Positions 1-8,825 of a stretch of 39,135 nucleotides of DNA are shown here, one piece after another. This stretch comes from Deltaproteobacteria bacterium. Lineage in GTDB: Bacteria; Myxococcota_A; UBA9160; SZUA-336. The position numbers and the translations under genes were made by a program. Position 1 is the first letter of the stretch, and each line of letters starts with the position of its first letter. The stretch is taken from contig JAJDAK010000010.1 of the NCBI GenBank assembly GCA_029261895.1, positions 1 to 39,135 of the forward strand, in the 5' to 3' direction. The notes below the pieces were generated by a model. It searched no databases. It was not told the origin of the DNA and saw nothing but the letters and a program-made list of their open reading frames with translations.

Positions 1-92
1 TTTTCTTCCACTCGCCCAACTAATTAAAATTTTTATCCCCCCCCCCCATTAATTACAAAAAAAAACCGCCCCCACTCATTGCATCGGCAACA
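1..92. other. Low-complexity contig end
   Basis: Non-coding edge of the window. It contains an 11-base C run at about 37-47, a 9-base A run at about 57-65 and several short T and A runs, unlike anything else in the window. It lies directly 3' of msrA. The composition suggests a poorly resolved assembly end, although an AT-rich intergenic stretch is possible. No terminator hairpin or gene is visible. Confidence 0.5.
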
Positions 93-545
93 CTAACCGC
101 GTTTTTCGAAGTACTGCTGGTGATAGTCTTCCGCGGTATAAAATGTCGAGGCCGCCTCGATTTGAGTCGCAATCTCCCCACGCTGTCGACCGCTCGCTTG
201 CTCTTTCTCTTTTGAGGCGATCGCGGCGGCTTCCTGATCGGCGTCCTTAAAGAAAATGGAGGAGCGATACTGCGTCCCCAGATCCGGACCTTGACGATTC
301 ATTTGGGTTGGATCGTGGAGCTTCCAGAAAACCTCAAGCAAGCGCTCGTACGAAACTTTCTCGGGATCGAACTCCACCCGCACGGCTTCCGCATGCCCGG
401 TCGTTCCGGTACAAACGTCCTCGTAGCACGGATGCTCGGTCAGGCCGCCTGTATATCCCACAGCGGTAACCTGGACGCCATCGACCTTCCGAAAGCCGGC
501 CTCCACACCCCAGAAACAGCCTGCTGCAAAAATCGCCTCTGCCAT
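93..545 (-). CDS. msrA: Peptide-methionine (S)-S-oxide reductase MsrA
   Basis: Reduces the S-epimer of methionine sulfoxide in proteins and free methionine, using thioredoxin-type reductants in the cytosol. The family signature GCFWGVE sits at about residues 9-15 with the catalytic Cys at residue 10, followed by the [12 protein letters not shown] and YRSSIFF blocks and the EDYHQQYF end typical of MsrA. At 150 residues it is a short, compact form with no N-terminal extension or fused MsrB. There is no signal peptide, so it should be cytoplasmic. The ATG start has a strong GGGGAGGG Shine-Dalgarno 4 bases upstream. It is separated by 151 bp from the secreted protein gene upstream on the same strand, so it may have its own promoter. 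Confidence 0.96.
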   Translation of the reverse strand: MAEAIFAAGCFWGVEAGFRKVDGVQVTAVGYTGGLTEHPCYEDVCTGTTGHAEAVRVEFDPEKVSYERLLEVFWKLHDPTQMNRQGPDLGTQYRSSIFFKDADQEAAAIASKEKEQASGRQRGEIATQIEAASTFYTAEDYHQQYFEKRG

Positions 546-696
546 CGGACCCTCCCCGTGACGCAGTTATCGCATCATGGTCGTTCGTCAGATGAATGGA
601 TAGTCAGAAAAGTTTCGCGTGATCCAAGCGCCGCTCTCCGTGATGCGCTTCGACGAAACCGTCTACCGCGCGCTCGTCCACGACTTCATGCTGACG

Positions 697-3342
697 CTAT
701 AGAGACGGCGGGGACATCAAGCAAACGGAATCGACACCTGTCAGCGTTAGCGTCTGCTCGCCGAAGAGATCGCGAACGACGACGTCCTGCCTGATGAACT
801 TGGGTTCGCCGGCCGAGCGGCGCAGGCGATGACAGCTAAGTCGTGTCGCAGGGTCGACGGTTTGCGAAGTCAGGCCATCGATATCCGCGGGATAACAGAG
901 CTGCCGCACTTGGCGGGAGATCATGTTCTTTGATTCCAGAAGATCTGAGACCACGAGTTCTTGGCGCGGCAACTTCGGTGTATTGGGGTCATTACGACTG
1001 CGGTAACAACGAAACGGATCCAATTCGTATCCGTTCACGGCGCGGTCCTTCTCCGAACGTGTACACAGCAGACTCGACTTCCGCAGCTCCAGGGTCTCCG
1101 AACCCAAGACATGCGTAACAGGTTCCTTCACCGGTTCGAGCGGCTCCAGCCAGACCTGATCGCTGGCTTTGTAACAGGTCATGTAGGTACTAAGATCTTG
1201 AATCCCGGGCGTTGAGATACCGACATCAACCGGCGTACAAAACAGCCGCGGTCGAAGCACACGGGTTTCTCGCGTGCCCAAGGCGTCAGTCACAGTTACG
1301 GTCTGACGTGAAAACGGTGGATCCACAGTCGTATTGGTTTTGGCGCGGTAGCACTTGAAGCGTTGCTCCGCAGACCCGACACGAATCCGCGTGCTCTCCT
1401 CCACAAAAGCGCTGCCATCCGCGGAGAAGCGGAAGGTATTACTATCGTCAGGTTCGTTCGGGTCCACGATCCAGGCAAAGACAGCGGACCGAGGAAGATT
1501 CGGGTCGCTAATCAGACCGGAAAGCAGCGTCTCATCATTCGAAGTAAGCGCACCGTCATGATCCATGTCGAGCAATGCGACTTGCATTCGACTGGGTGAA
1601 ATGATTTCCGCCAACGCAGCACTGAGAACCGCCGAGTCATTCGGGTCGAGCAACCCGTCTTCAGTTACATCACCCAAGATCTCAACCGAGGAACCTTGCG
1701 GTTCAGTTCCCGGCTTTTCAAGATCGTAGTCGACCGGCGAAGCATCATCCTCAGCGACCAGAGGGATGCGCAACAGGCCATTGCGCGCAACCGCATACTC
1801 GGCCGCCAAGCCCTGCCATACCGGCGCATCGAGCACGTTCAGGTTAAACATGTTCGCGGTCACGAGGCCGTTGGGATCCTGCACACTCACGTTGAAACCG
1901 TACTGTCCGCCATCGGTGACTCCCGGGAGCCAAACCACGACACGGCGAACCAACGTGGCATCATCAACCATGTCGTCGAAGAAATTGCCGTCATTTTTGT
2001 CGATGTTCCCGTCCAGATTCACATCCGCCAACGCGGATTGCAGGTCTATAACATTCACATCATCCAACACATCGATCAGGTCGCGATCGAGACTATCCAG
2101 GACCCCGTCTTGATTGACGTCACCGAGCAGATGCACGGAAGTTCCAGGCGGGGTCGGGCCGATGCTGTACGTCAGCTCCTCGCCTTGCGGATCAACGCCC
2201 CAAATCACGCCACGAAGAACTGTACCTTCGAGAGCCACCGGGTTCCCGAAGACCGGAAAGAGTTGTGGTTCGAGCGGATAGTGGAAGGTCAACTGAACCT
2301 GCCCCGTATTAGGATCGCGGCTGTCTACCGTCATGGCCAATTGCACCTGGCCATCAAAGTAGAATTCTTGGCCGACTGCGATCTCTCCGTTTACCCCGGT
2401 GCGGCCCAAAAGGTTCAGCAGCTCGCTGAAAGCGAAGAAATCCTGACGCGCCTTGCGTAGAATCACACCGTTGATAGCCACGGGATTGGACGAAGCAATA
2501 AAGCTATCGAAGCCGATCGCCTCGCGATTTTCAACGTAGTACCAACTGTTATAAGCGAGCGGGATTTTGAGCGCCTGTATGCCGGTCGAGTTCACTTCAA
2601 GAGGTTCAAGCGTATAAACCCCGCCGTTGGGGTCGACTTCAACCACATTATTCGGTTCGAACCAATCGAGCCGTTCCTTGAACACCGAGTTCAAATGACC
2701 TGACGCGTCTCCCATCACATCAAACGCGTCGACGCCATCGGTGGTCTTGCACTCATCATCGATGAACGGCGTATCGCAATCGAGTTGCGTGGTCGGAAGC
2801 CCAATACCGAGACCGTATCCGACCGCACGCGTGATCGCGTCTTGGATATTACCGGCTTCAGGAATCACAAACCCAGCGGAGCTACGCAGCAGACCATCGC
2901 TCGTGATGAAGCTCTTCTTTCTATACGTCGACAAACAGTCTTGTATCTCGGAGCGAATGACCACCACCGTACCGTCTTGGTAGTCATTGAAGTCGACTCC
3001 AGGGTTCGCGAGATCCACCGCTGCAAGCGCTCGATTCATCACTGCGTCGGGATTACACGGATCCGAGTCGGGGCCGAGAGCCAACCAGCCCATGACCTGC
3101 CCCGACACCGTTACCTGCCCGTACGAGGTTTCCTGATAGAACGCCTTCACACTCTGCGTAGGTGAGTTGAACGCGAGATCTTCAACCTGGGAAATCGAGT
3201 AGGGCTCGTTGGGGTCTTCGTCGAAGTTCACCAAGATCACGAGTAATTTATGATCTCCAGATACTGCTTCCGCGATACCAGCCAGCCCGATACCGAAGAG
3301 CAACCCGATCATGCTTATGACGAGCAACGTTCGTCGCATCAT
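697..3342 (-). CDS. Secreted M6/M11-like pseudopeptidase with dockerin-like and Cys-pair repeats
   Basis: Exported multidomain protein of 881 residues. A signal peptide (MMRRTLLVISMIGLL...) is followed by a domain built like a gametolysin/M6-type metallopeptidase: an SYGQVTVSGQV block and, near residue 208, a DVMG-x6-HLNSVFKERLDWF Met-turn region. The zinc motif expected before it (HExGHxLGxxH) reads RAVGYGLGIGL at about residues 172-182, so all three His and the Glu are gone and it should not be a zinc protease. Two dockerin-type or EF-hand-like pairs follow (GDVNQDGVLD/ADVNLDGNID, then GDVTEDGLLD/LDMDHDGALT). The C-terminus has four repeats of about 55 residues that open with [FLM]xC[YH] and close with LC. 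The start was taken at 3342, where the ATG overlaps the upstream stop as ATGA; a 16-residue longer form is possible. Function unknown; ligand binding or adhesion is inference. Confidence 0.8.
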   Translation of the reverse strand: MMRRTLLVISMIGLLFGIGLAGIAEAVSGDHKLLVILVNFDEDPNEPYSISQVEDLAFNSPTQSVKAFYQETSYGQVTVSGQVMGWLALGPDSDPCNPDAVMNRALAAVDLANPGVDFNDYQDGTVVVIRSEIQDCLSTYRKKSFITSDGLLRSSAGFVIPEAGNIQDAITRAVGYGLGIGLPTTQLDCDTPFIDDECKTTDGVDAFDVMGDASGHLNSVFKERLDWFEPNNVVEVDPNGGVYTLEPLEVNSTGIQALKIPLAYNSWYYVENREAIGFDSFIASSNPVAINGVILRKARQDFFAFSELLNLLGRTGVNGEIAVGQEFYFDGQVQLAMTVDSRDPNTGQVQLTFHYPLEPQLFPVFGNPVALEGTVLRGVIWGVDPQGEELTYSIGPTPPGTSVHLLGDVNQDGVLDSLDRDLIDVLDDVNVIDLQSALADVNLDGNIDKNDGNFFDDMVDDATLVRRVVVWLPGVTDGGQYGFNVSVQDPNGLVTANMFNLNVLDAPVWQGLAAEYAVARNGLLRIPLVAEDDASPVDYDLEKPGTEPQGSSVEILGDVTEDGLLDPNDSAVLSAALAEIISPSRMQVALLDMDHDGALTSNDETLLSGLISDPNLPRSAVFAWIVDPNEPDDSNTFRFSADGSAFVEESTRIRVGSAEQRFKCYRAKTNTTVDPPFSRQTVTVTDALGTRETRVLRPRLFCTPVDVGISTPGIQDLSTYMTCYKASDQVWLEPLEPVKEPVTHVLGSETLELRKSSLLCTRSEKDRAVNGYELDPFRCYRSRNDPNTPKLPRQELVVSDLLESKNMISRQVRQLCYPADIDGLTSQTVDPATRLSCHRLRRSAGEPKFIRQDVVVRDLFGEQTLTLTGVDSVCLMSPPSL

Positions 3343-4958
3343 GGCCCCGGCGGATCTTGGTTGAGGCAAATCTGCCCGGGGCATGAACATGAATTCGCAC
3401 AGCTATCGTAAGCATTGAAGACTTCACGCATGTAGTTCGATGAATAGCCACCACCACCGTTATACGGTGGCGCGGCCCAGCGCGTGACATAGTCGAAGAA
3501 CGGCTCGTGTGCCCAGGCGCCGCGTAAGCCCAGCAAGCGAGCAACCACTGAAACAAACTTGTAGGGACCCGATGTGCAGCATTCCTGATAGTCACCCGCG
3601 TGTGCGGGGCCACTCGGACCGACGGTCGAGGCGACTTCATTGATCGTGCAGCTCTCGTCTTTCACATCCCCCGGAAACACAACGACCTGATGTCCGCCGT
3701 CGCGCAAACCGTCGGGATCCCGCGCATCCTTCTTGCCGCCGCTGCATCCTTGATCCAAATGATTCTGCCACGCAGGATTGCCGCCGAAGGTTCCGTCACA
3801 ACCACCCTCCGTAGTACCGAAGAGTGCGATGCTTTCGGCGCCATAATACGTGTGGCCATCCTCTTGAAAACTTTGTGAGCAGTCGTTGGGATCGTTGGGA
3901 TCGTTGACATCGAGATGGTCGAGCCCAACGCGCAGGAGATTCGGATCGTTCATCACGAAGCCCGCATATAAGATAGGGAGCTTGCGACCTTGACCGTGGC
4001 CACCGCCAGCAACCCAGAACTGGCCGGCCTTCAACATGCCGTAGAGATCGATACCCACCTGGGTGATCTGCCGAATGATGTAGATCTCATCCCCACGGTT
4101 ATCGAGATTGGGATGCATGGTGCGCATGATTGCGGTGGTGATCGATTTGGAAATCTCCGCACCGTAATCCGCATTCTCAGAACGGCCCTTCCCCGCAACC
4201 GTACGCATCGAATCTCGTGGGTGAATGCGGCGCCCGCGGAAGTCATGGAAGTGATCCAGCCATGGCCCACCGTTGCCAAAAATATGCAGCGCGTCCTCCC
4301 ATGGGATCTGATCCGTAACCTCAGGGACGTTTGGCAAGACGTTGGGATCGACATTGGCCGAGTCATACATCGGTTTCCACGTACTCACGTATGGTGGACG
4401 AAACGCGGTCGCGGTTGGCGCGGTATCGAGCACGGTGAGAATCGCTGCGGTCCGCACACAGGTTCGTGTATTGCCCGCGCCGTGCACCTTCGGCACCGTG
4501 CATGAGTTCGGGTCATCGAGCGGCGGTGCTTCGGAGATGATCTTCAGAATCGACTCACCCGTATTGGCGGCGTAAGGCAATGCGGGACGCAAACTATCGT
4601 CGAAGTCCCGCATTCGAGAATCGAGCGACTGCAAGCCGTTTCGATTGATGATCAGCGGATTAACCTGCCAGCCATTCCGAGATCCGGTCGCCGACGGGGT
4701 GATGCCTGTGATCATTACATCACCCGACACACCCTCTAAGACCCAGGGATCCCCCGTAATGAAACGTCCGCAGGTATAGGGCTGATCGAACGTGAATGTA
4801 ATACCACCAAAACCGACGACTTCGGAACAGGTCGTAGCACCGGATACTGCAGGGTTTACAAGGAGATACACCAACGCCAGGGCTAGCCAGAGTTTTCGAA
4901 TTCCAGATTTACTAGAACGAAAAAACGACGAAAGAAAAGCGCGCAAAGTGCACTCCAT
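3339..4958 (-). CDS. Secreted protein of unknown function, Cys-rich C-terminus
   Basis: 539 residues. A basic N-terminus and a hydrophobic stretch (LWLALALVYLLVNPAVSGA) form a likely Sec signal peptide, with cleavage near residue 41. The mature protein is rich in Gly, Asp and His, with a conserved-looking core (WLDHFHDFRGRRIHPRD, then GQFWVAGGGHGQGRKLPILYAGF as two neighbouring segments) and a C-terminal part holding at least eight Cys, ending CANSCSCPGQICLNQ. I do not recognise the family. The His/Asp-rich core resembles secreted hydrolase or lyase active sites only in a general way. It is translationally coupled by ATGA to the pseudopeptidase gene that follows, so both are probably made and exported together. 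Both proteins are also rich in Asp-Pro-Asn. Confidence 0.75.
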   Translation of the reverse strand: MECTLRAFLSSFFRSSKSGIRKLWLALALVYLLVNPAVSGATTCSEVVGFGGITFTFDQPYTCGRFITGDPWVLEGVSGDVMITGITPSATGSRNGWQVNPLIINRNGLQSLDSRMRDFDDSLRPALPYAANTGESILKIISEAPPLDDPNSCTVPKVHGAGNTRTCVRTAAILTVLDTAPTATAFRPPYVSTWKPMYDSANVDPNVLPNVPEVTDQIPWEDALHIFGNGGPWLDHFHDFRGRRIHPRDSMRTVAGKGRSENADYGAEISKSITTAIMRTMHPNLDNRGDEIYIIRQITQVGIDLYGMLKAGQFWVAGGGHGQGRKLPILYAGFVMNDPNLLRVGLDHLDVNDPNDPNDCSQSFQEDGHTYYGAESIALFGTTEGGCDGTFGGNPAWQNHLDQGCSGGKKDARDPDGLRDGGHQVVVFPGDVKDESCTINEVASTVGPSGPAHAGDYQECCTSGPYKFVSVVARLLGLRGAWAHEPFFDYVTRWAAPPYNGGGGYSSNYMREVFNAYDSCANSCSCPGQICLNQDPPGP

Positions 4959-4981
4959 ACCAGCAAAGTTTTCCGAAACAA

Positions 4982-6877
4982 CTAGCGTGCGTACCCAATA
5001 CGCCGAAGGGACAACCGAATTTCGTCGAGGATAACAGGGTCGTCAATAGTGGGTGGGATTCTGACTTCGACCGAATCCGCAATTTTTCGCATCGTGCCCC
5101 GCAAAACTTTTCCAGATCGTGTTTTGGGTAAACGATCCACCACAACCGCTTGCTTGAACGCCGCTACAGGACCGATGCGATCCCGTACCGATGCTACGAG
5201 TTCCGCAACGAGTTCGGCTTCTTCACGCGACGCGCCCGCTTTGAGGACTGCGAACCCGATTGGGATTTGTCCTTTGAGCGCATCACTTACACCGATAACT
5301 GCACATTCAGCCACGTCTGGGTGCGCGGCGAGGATCTCTTCCATGGCACCGGTGGAAAGCCGATGTCCCGCAACATTGATGATGTCGTCGGTGCGACTCA
5401 TGATCCAGAGATATCCGTCTTCGTCCTGCATGCCGGCGTCGGCGGTCTCGTAGTAACCGGGAAACCGTGACAAATAGGTCGATACGAAGCCCTCATCGTT
5501 CTCCCACAGTGTCGGTAGACATCCTGGCGGCAACGGTAGTTTGACGACGATCGCGCCCATGCTGCCACGCGGTACTTCCTGCCCCGCTTCATTCAACACG
5601 CGGACGTCATAACCGGGAACCGCACGTGTCGGGGATCCATGCTTCACCGGCAAAGACTCAATACCCAGACAGTTGGCCGCCATGGGCCAGCCGGATTCCG
5701 TCTGCCACCAGTGATCGATCACCGGAACATTCAGCATGTTCTCCGCCCATTCGAGTGTGTCGGGATCGGCGCGCTCACCCGCCAAGAAAAGCGCACGAAA
5801 ACCATTACGTGCATATGACTTGGCGAACACGGCATCGGGGTCGTCCCGCTTGATCGCACGAAACGCGGTTGGCGCGGTAAACAATGTGTGCACACCGTGG
5901 TCTTCGATCACGCGCCAAAACGCACCGGCGTCGGGGGTGCCCACCGGCTTGCCTTCGTAGAGTACGGACGCACAGCCGTAAAGTAGGGGTGCGTAGACGA
6001 TGTAAGAGTGGCCTACCGCCCAACCGATATCGGAGGCTGCCCAAAACACTTCGCCAGGCTGCATGTTGTACACATACTCCATACTCCAGTGCAGTGTGAC
6101 GGCGTAGCCACCGTTGTCATGGACCACACCCTTGGGTACTCCGGTCGTCCCTGAGGTATACAGAATGTACAGCGGGTCGGTCGCATCAAGACTGACACAA
6201 GCATGTGGCAGAGCGCTTGCAATCGCAGTTTCCCAATCAACATCGCGTCCAGCAATCAAATCAGCTCGACACTGCGGTCGCTGCAGCATCAGAACTTTCT
6301 CAGGCTTATGTTTCGACAGATCGATCGCACGGTCCAAGAGCGGCTTGTAGGGAATAACGCGATCGACTTCGATGCCGCAGGAAGCCGCGAGAACGAGGCG
6401 CGGCTGGGCATCGTCGATACGTGTCGCGAGTTCTTCCGCCGCAAACCCGCCGAAGACCACCGAATGGATCGCACCGAGCCGTGCGCATGCGAGCATACCG
6501 ACCACGGCTTCCGGCATATTGGGCATGTAGACGAGTACGCGATCACCCTTTTCGATCCCGTAAGCTGACAGCACACCCGCGAAACGCGCGACTTCGTCAC
6601 GCAGTTCTCGATACGAAATTACGCGCTGTGTTTGCGTGACGGGGCTATCGTAGATCAGCGCTGGCTGATCGCCGCGACCGTTTTCCACGTGACGATCAAC
6701 CGCGTTGTAACAGGTATTGAGTTTGCCGCCGCCAAACCAGCTGTAGATCGGCGCACGACTCGGATCGAAGACGCGATCCCAGCGCTTATCCCAATGAAGC
6801 CTTTCTGCCGCCGCGGCCCAAAAAATTTCCGGCTCCGCTAAAGAGCGCCGGTAAATTTCGTCGAATCGTTCACCCAT
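4982..6877 (-). CDS. prpE: Propionyl-CoA synthetase (PrpE-type acyl-CoA synthetase)
   Basis: AMP-forming ligase that activates propionate (or a similar short-chain acid) to the CoA ester in two steps through an acyl adenylate. The 631-residue length, the N-terminal ACAS_N region (SWFGGGKLNTCYNAVDRH), the PrpE-like GDQPALIYDSP segment, the phosphate-binding YTSGTTGVPKG loop at about residue 240, the YYETADAG A8-type region and the C-terminal catalytic Lys in KTRSGKVLRGTMRKI all fit. Acetyl-CoA synthetase is the main alternative; the GDQPALIYDSPVT block favours PrpE. It begins 9 bp after the GNAT gene with a GAGGGG ribosome site. Together with the MaoC-type hydratase upstream it suggests short-chain acyl-CoA metabolism in this operon. 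Confidence 0.92.
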   Translation of the reverse strand: MGERFDEIYRRSLAEPEIFWAAAAERLHWDKRWDRVFDPSRAPIYSWFGGGKLNTCYNAVDRHVENGRGDQPALIYDSPVTQTQRVISYRELRDEVARFAGVLSAYGIEKGDRVLVYMPNMPEAVVGMLACARLGAIHSVVFGGFAAEELATRIDDAQPRLVLAASCGIEVDRVIPYKPLLDRAIDLSKHKPEKVLMLQRPQCRADLIAGRDVDWETAIASALPHACVSLDATDPLYILYTSGTTGVPKGVVHDNGGYAVTLHWSMEYVYNMQPGEVFWAASDIGWAVGHSYIVYAPLLYGCASVLYEGKPVGTPDAGAFWRVIEDHGVHTLFTAPTAFRAIKRDDPDAVFAKSYARNGFRALFLAGERADPDTLEWAENMLNVPVIDHWWQTESGWPMAANCLGIESLPVKHGSPTRAVPGYDVRVLNEAGQEVPRGSMGAIVVKLPLPPGCLPTLWENDEGFVSTYLSRFPGYYETADAGMQDEDGYLWIMSRTDDIINVAGHRLSTGAMEEILAAHPDVAECAVIGVSDALKGQIPIGFAVLKAGASREEAELVAELVASVRDRIGPVAAFKQAVVVDRLPKTRSGKVLRGTMRKIADSVEVRIPPTIDDPVILDEIRLSLRRIGYAR

Positions 6878-6886
6878 GCTGCCCCT

Positions 6887-7753
6887 CTAACTTGACCCTG
6901 ACCTGTCGCCAAACAACCAACTGCGATAGCTGAACACCTCTTGAAATCCGACGCTCGCGTAAACTTTTCGCGCGCTCTGATTGTTTTCATCGCAGAAAAG
7001 TCCGACGGCGGGCTTCGAACGAAGCAGCGATGCGACCGCGGACGCCAGTCCCCTCCGCGCATAACCCTGACTTCGACGTTCGGGCACGGTAAATACGCCG
7101 CCCAATTGGATGACCTGCGCGTTCTCCGGCCCAACGTGAAGCTGAAACACGATCTCATCATCTTCGCGCAATACCCACCAGCGTCGTTCAAGAATCTCGC
7201 TGTGATGACGTTCACGAAAACCGTCGGGATCAGCAGCGGAGCGATCATCCTGCAGGTCTTCCACATGTTGGCGCGCGCTGTTCCGAACGACGATTTCCAG
7301 TTCGTGTTCAAGAGCGGGCTCGACCAAAGGAAGTTTCCACTCGGTCGTGGCCTTATTGAAGTCACATGGCTCTGCAAGATAGTAGGGTTCTCGCCGTTCC
7401 CATATCACCACAGGAGCGTGACGTTGGTAGGCACGATAGAACGGTGCTGTGACATCCTCCGCGCCCACGATGTGGCGTGGTTCCAGACCCGCTTCGTGGA
7501 TCGCGGACGCCAGCGCTTCGAACGCTGCTGCGTTCTGCACCTCGAGCGTCATTCCGCCCTGTGGGCCAACCATCGCGATCGCTTCAAGCACCGATCCCGA
7601 ACGATATCCGATAAATCCGCTCACCCGACCCAATGCGCCAGATGCAACAACATGTTCCAAAAAAACATTCTGCAGCGGTCGATGCCGCAGCAAAAGGAGA
7701 GCCGGGATAGTATCCGCTTGCGTAAGTTCGCAGACCGTCCCCGAGTCGCTCAT
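6887..7753 (-). CDS. GNAT-family N-acetyltransferase
   Basis: 288 residues. The C-terminal half is a GNAT fold: VIQLGGVFTVPERRSQGYARRGLASAV gives the acetyl-CoA pyrophosphate loop (RRSQGYA), and the later NNQSARKVYASVGFQEV is the usual end of the fold. The N-terminal half (about residues 1-130) is a second, weaker GNAT-like or DUF4081-like domain. It probably acetylates a small molecule or protein amine; the substrate cannot be read from the sequence. The start codon overlaps the stop of the upstream MaoC gene as ATGA, and prpE follows after 9 bp, so it is part of the folC-prpE operon. Acetyltransferases often control acyl-CoA synthetases by acetylating their catalytic Lys; its position next to prpE makes that a possibility but nothing shows it. 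Confidence 0.85.
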   Translation of the reverse strand: MSDSGTVCELTQADTIPALLLLRHRPLQNVFLEHVVASGALGRVSGFIGYRSGSVLEAIAMVGPQGGMTLEVQNAAAFEALASAIHEAGLEPRHIVGAEDVTAPFYRAYQRHAPVVIWERREPYYLAEPCDFNKATTEWKLPLVEPALEHELEIVVRNSARQHVEDLQDDRSAADPDGFRERHHSEILERRWWVLREDDEIVFQLHVGPENAQVIQLGGVFTVPERRSQGYARRGLASAVASLLRSKPAVGLFCDENNQSARKVYASVGFQEVFSYRSWLFGDRSGSS

Positions 7754-8814
7754 GCGCTGGTGTAATGACTGCGGCGCTTTACCGCAAGTTCGCGCTCGAG
7801 CACGAAGATTTCAACACGCTTCTCCTCGCCGTCGCTGCGATCGAATTTATGGCCGCGCAATGTCACTTCCAAAATGCCTAGGTCATCACGACCCGGATAT
7901 TCGCGCTTACCACGAATTTCCGTCGATGCGAAGACGGTATCGCCTGAGAAAATCGGCGCCGTATGTCGACCCGTGACGTAGACGACGTCGGCTGGACTGT
8001 TGTCCGCAATATCCGCACAGCTGAGTCCCAGGCAAAGCGTGAATGGGATCCCCCCGTAGACGACCAGACGCCCGCCTAAGTACCGCTTGGGATCGCGATC
8101 GATCATCGTCTGGTTGCAATGCACCTGAGACGTATTGTCCAGCATTCCGGTGAGAAAGATATGCTCATCGGTCATCACACGCCCGCGTGCGTGTTCAATG
8201 ACATCACCGGAGTTGAAGTTTTCGTAGTAGGTATCGTCGTTGGTGAGATGTGCGAGTGATGCATACGTGTCGCGATCTCCGTACGCCGGAATGATCGGCT
8301 CGACGTCAACGGACTCAGGTTCGAGCTGCCCTTCGTGCAGCGGTGCGTCTATGTTTTTCTTAAACACCTGAACCTTGCGCTGATACGCGATTACGATTTT
8401 TCCGTCTTGGTTGTGGCCCATACTTTGGACGTGAACCACACCCAGTTCAGGTCGACTTGAAGATGCCCGTACACCGAGGCAAGTGGTTTCGGTTTCAATC
8501 GTGTCACCCACATAAACGGGGGCACCAAAACGAATGTCGATGTATTCCAGGTTCGCGCGCGCATTCTCCGAAATATCCTCCACCGTCTGACTAAACGCGA
8601 CCGCCATGACGAGGCCCGGGGGTACGAGAATTCCTGAGTACCCATAAGCTTTCGCATAGCGCAGGTTTTTATGCAGCGGGTTCGTGGTAAAGGAGAAGTC
8701 GGTGAAATGTGCCAGGATTCCTTCGGTAATCGTACGTCCGCCTTTGTGACGGAAACGTTGCCCGGGCTTGAAGTCCTCTAAGTAGTTTCCACTCTGCTTG
8801 CGAATCACTGACAC
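7750..8814 (-). CDS. MaoC-family double-hotdog hydratase, mesaconyl-CoA hydratase-like
   Basis: 354 residues with two hotdog units, as in mesaconyl-CoA (beta-methylmalyl-CoA) hydratase. The N-terminal unit has GNYLEDFKPGQRFRHKGGRTITEG, LVPPGLVMAVAFSQTVEDISENARANLEY and the VYVGDTIETET segment; the second repeats the plan with YYENFNSGDVIEH, LGGRLVVYGGIPFTLCLGLS and APIFSGDTVFA. Such enzymes hydrate a 2-enoyl-type CoA ester. A role in methylmalyl/mesaconyl-CoA interconversion is likely from family resemblance, with a general enoyl-CoA hydratase as alternative. The start is taken as GTG at 8814, 8 bases after an AGGAG site and 11 bp beyond the folC stop; a longer form starting at 8868 would overlap folC and lacks support. 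Co-transcribed with the GNAT and prpE genes. Confidence 0.85.
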   Translation of the reverse strand: MSVIRKQSGNYLEDFKPGQRFRHKGGRTITEGILAHFTDFSFTTNPLHKNLRYAKAYGYSGILVPPGLVMAVAFSQTVEDISENARANLEYIDIRFGAPVYVGDTIETETTCLGVRASSSRPELGVVHVQSMGHNQDGKIVIAYQRKVQVFKKNIDAPLHEGQLEPESVDVEPIIPAYGDRDTYASLAHLTNDDTYYENFNSGDVIEHARGRVMTDEHIFLTGMLDNTSQVHCNQTMIDRDPKRYLGGRLVVYGGIPFTLCLGLSCADIADNSPADVVYVTGRHTAPIFSGDTVFASTEIRGKREYPGRDDLGILEVTLRGHKFDRSDGEEKRVEIFVLERELAVKRRSHYTSA

Positions 8815-8825
8815 CCTTACTTCTC

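Noticed and set aside
619..702. Plus-strand 27-codon frame ending MRFDETVYRALVHDFMLTL
   Set aside because: It reads like the end of a protein, but it is short, has no ribosome site, has a stop just upstream and overlaps the end of the pseudopeptidase gene. It may be a gene remnant; not enough to call.
1696..2460. 254-codon plus-strand open frame
   Set aside because: Lies wholly opposite the secreted pseudopeptidase gene, has no ribosome site and no domain; a shadow of that gene's codon bias.
697..3342. Active secreted zinc protease
   Set aside because: No HExxH is present at the expected site; the motif position reads RAVGYGLGIGL.
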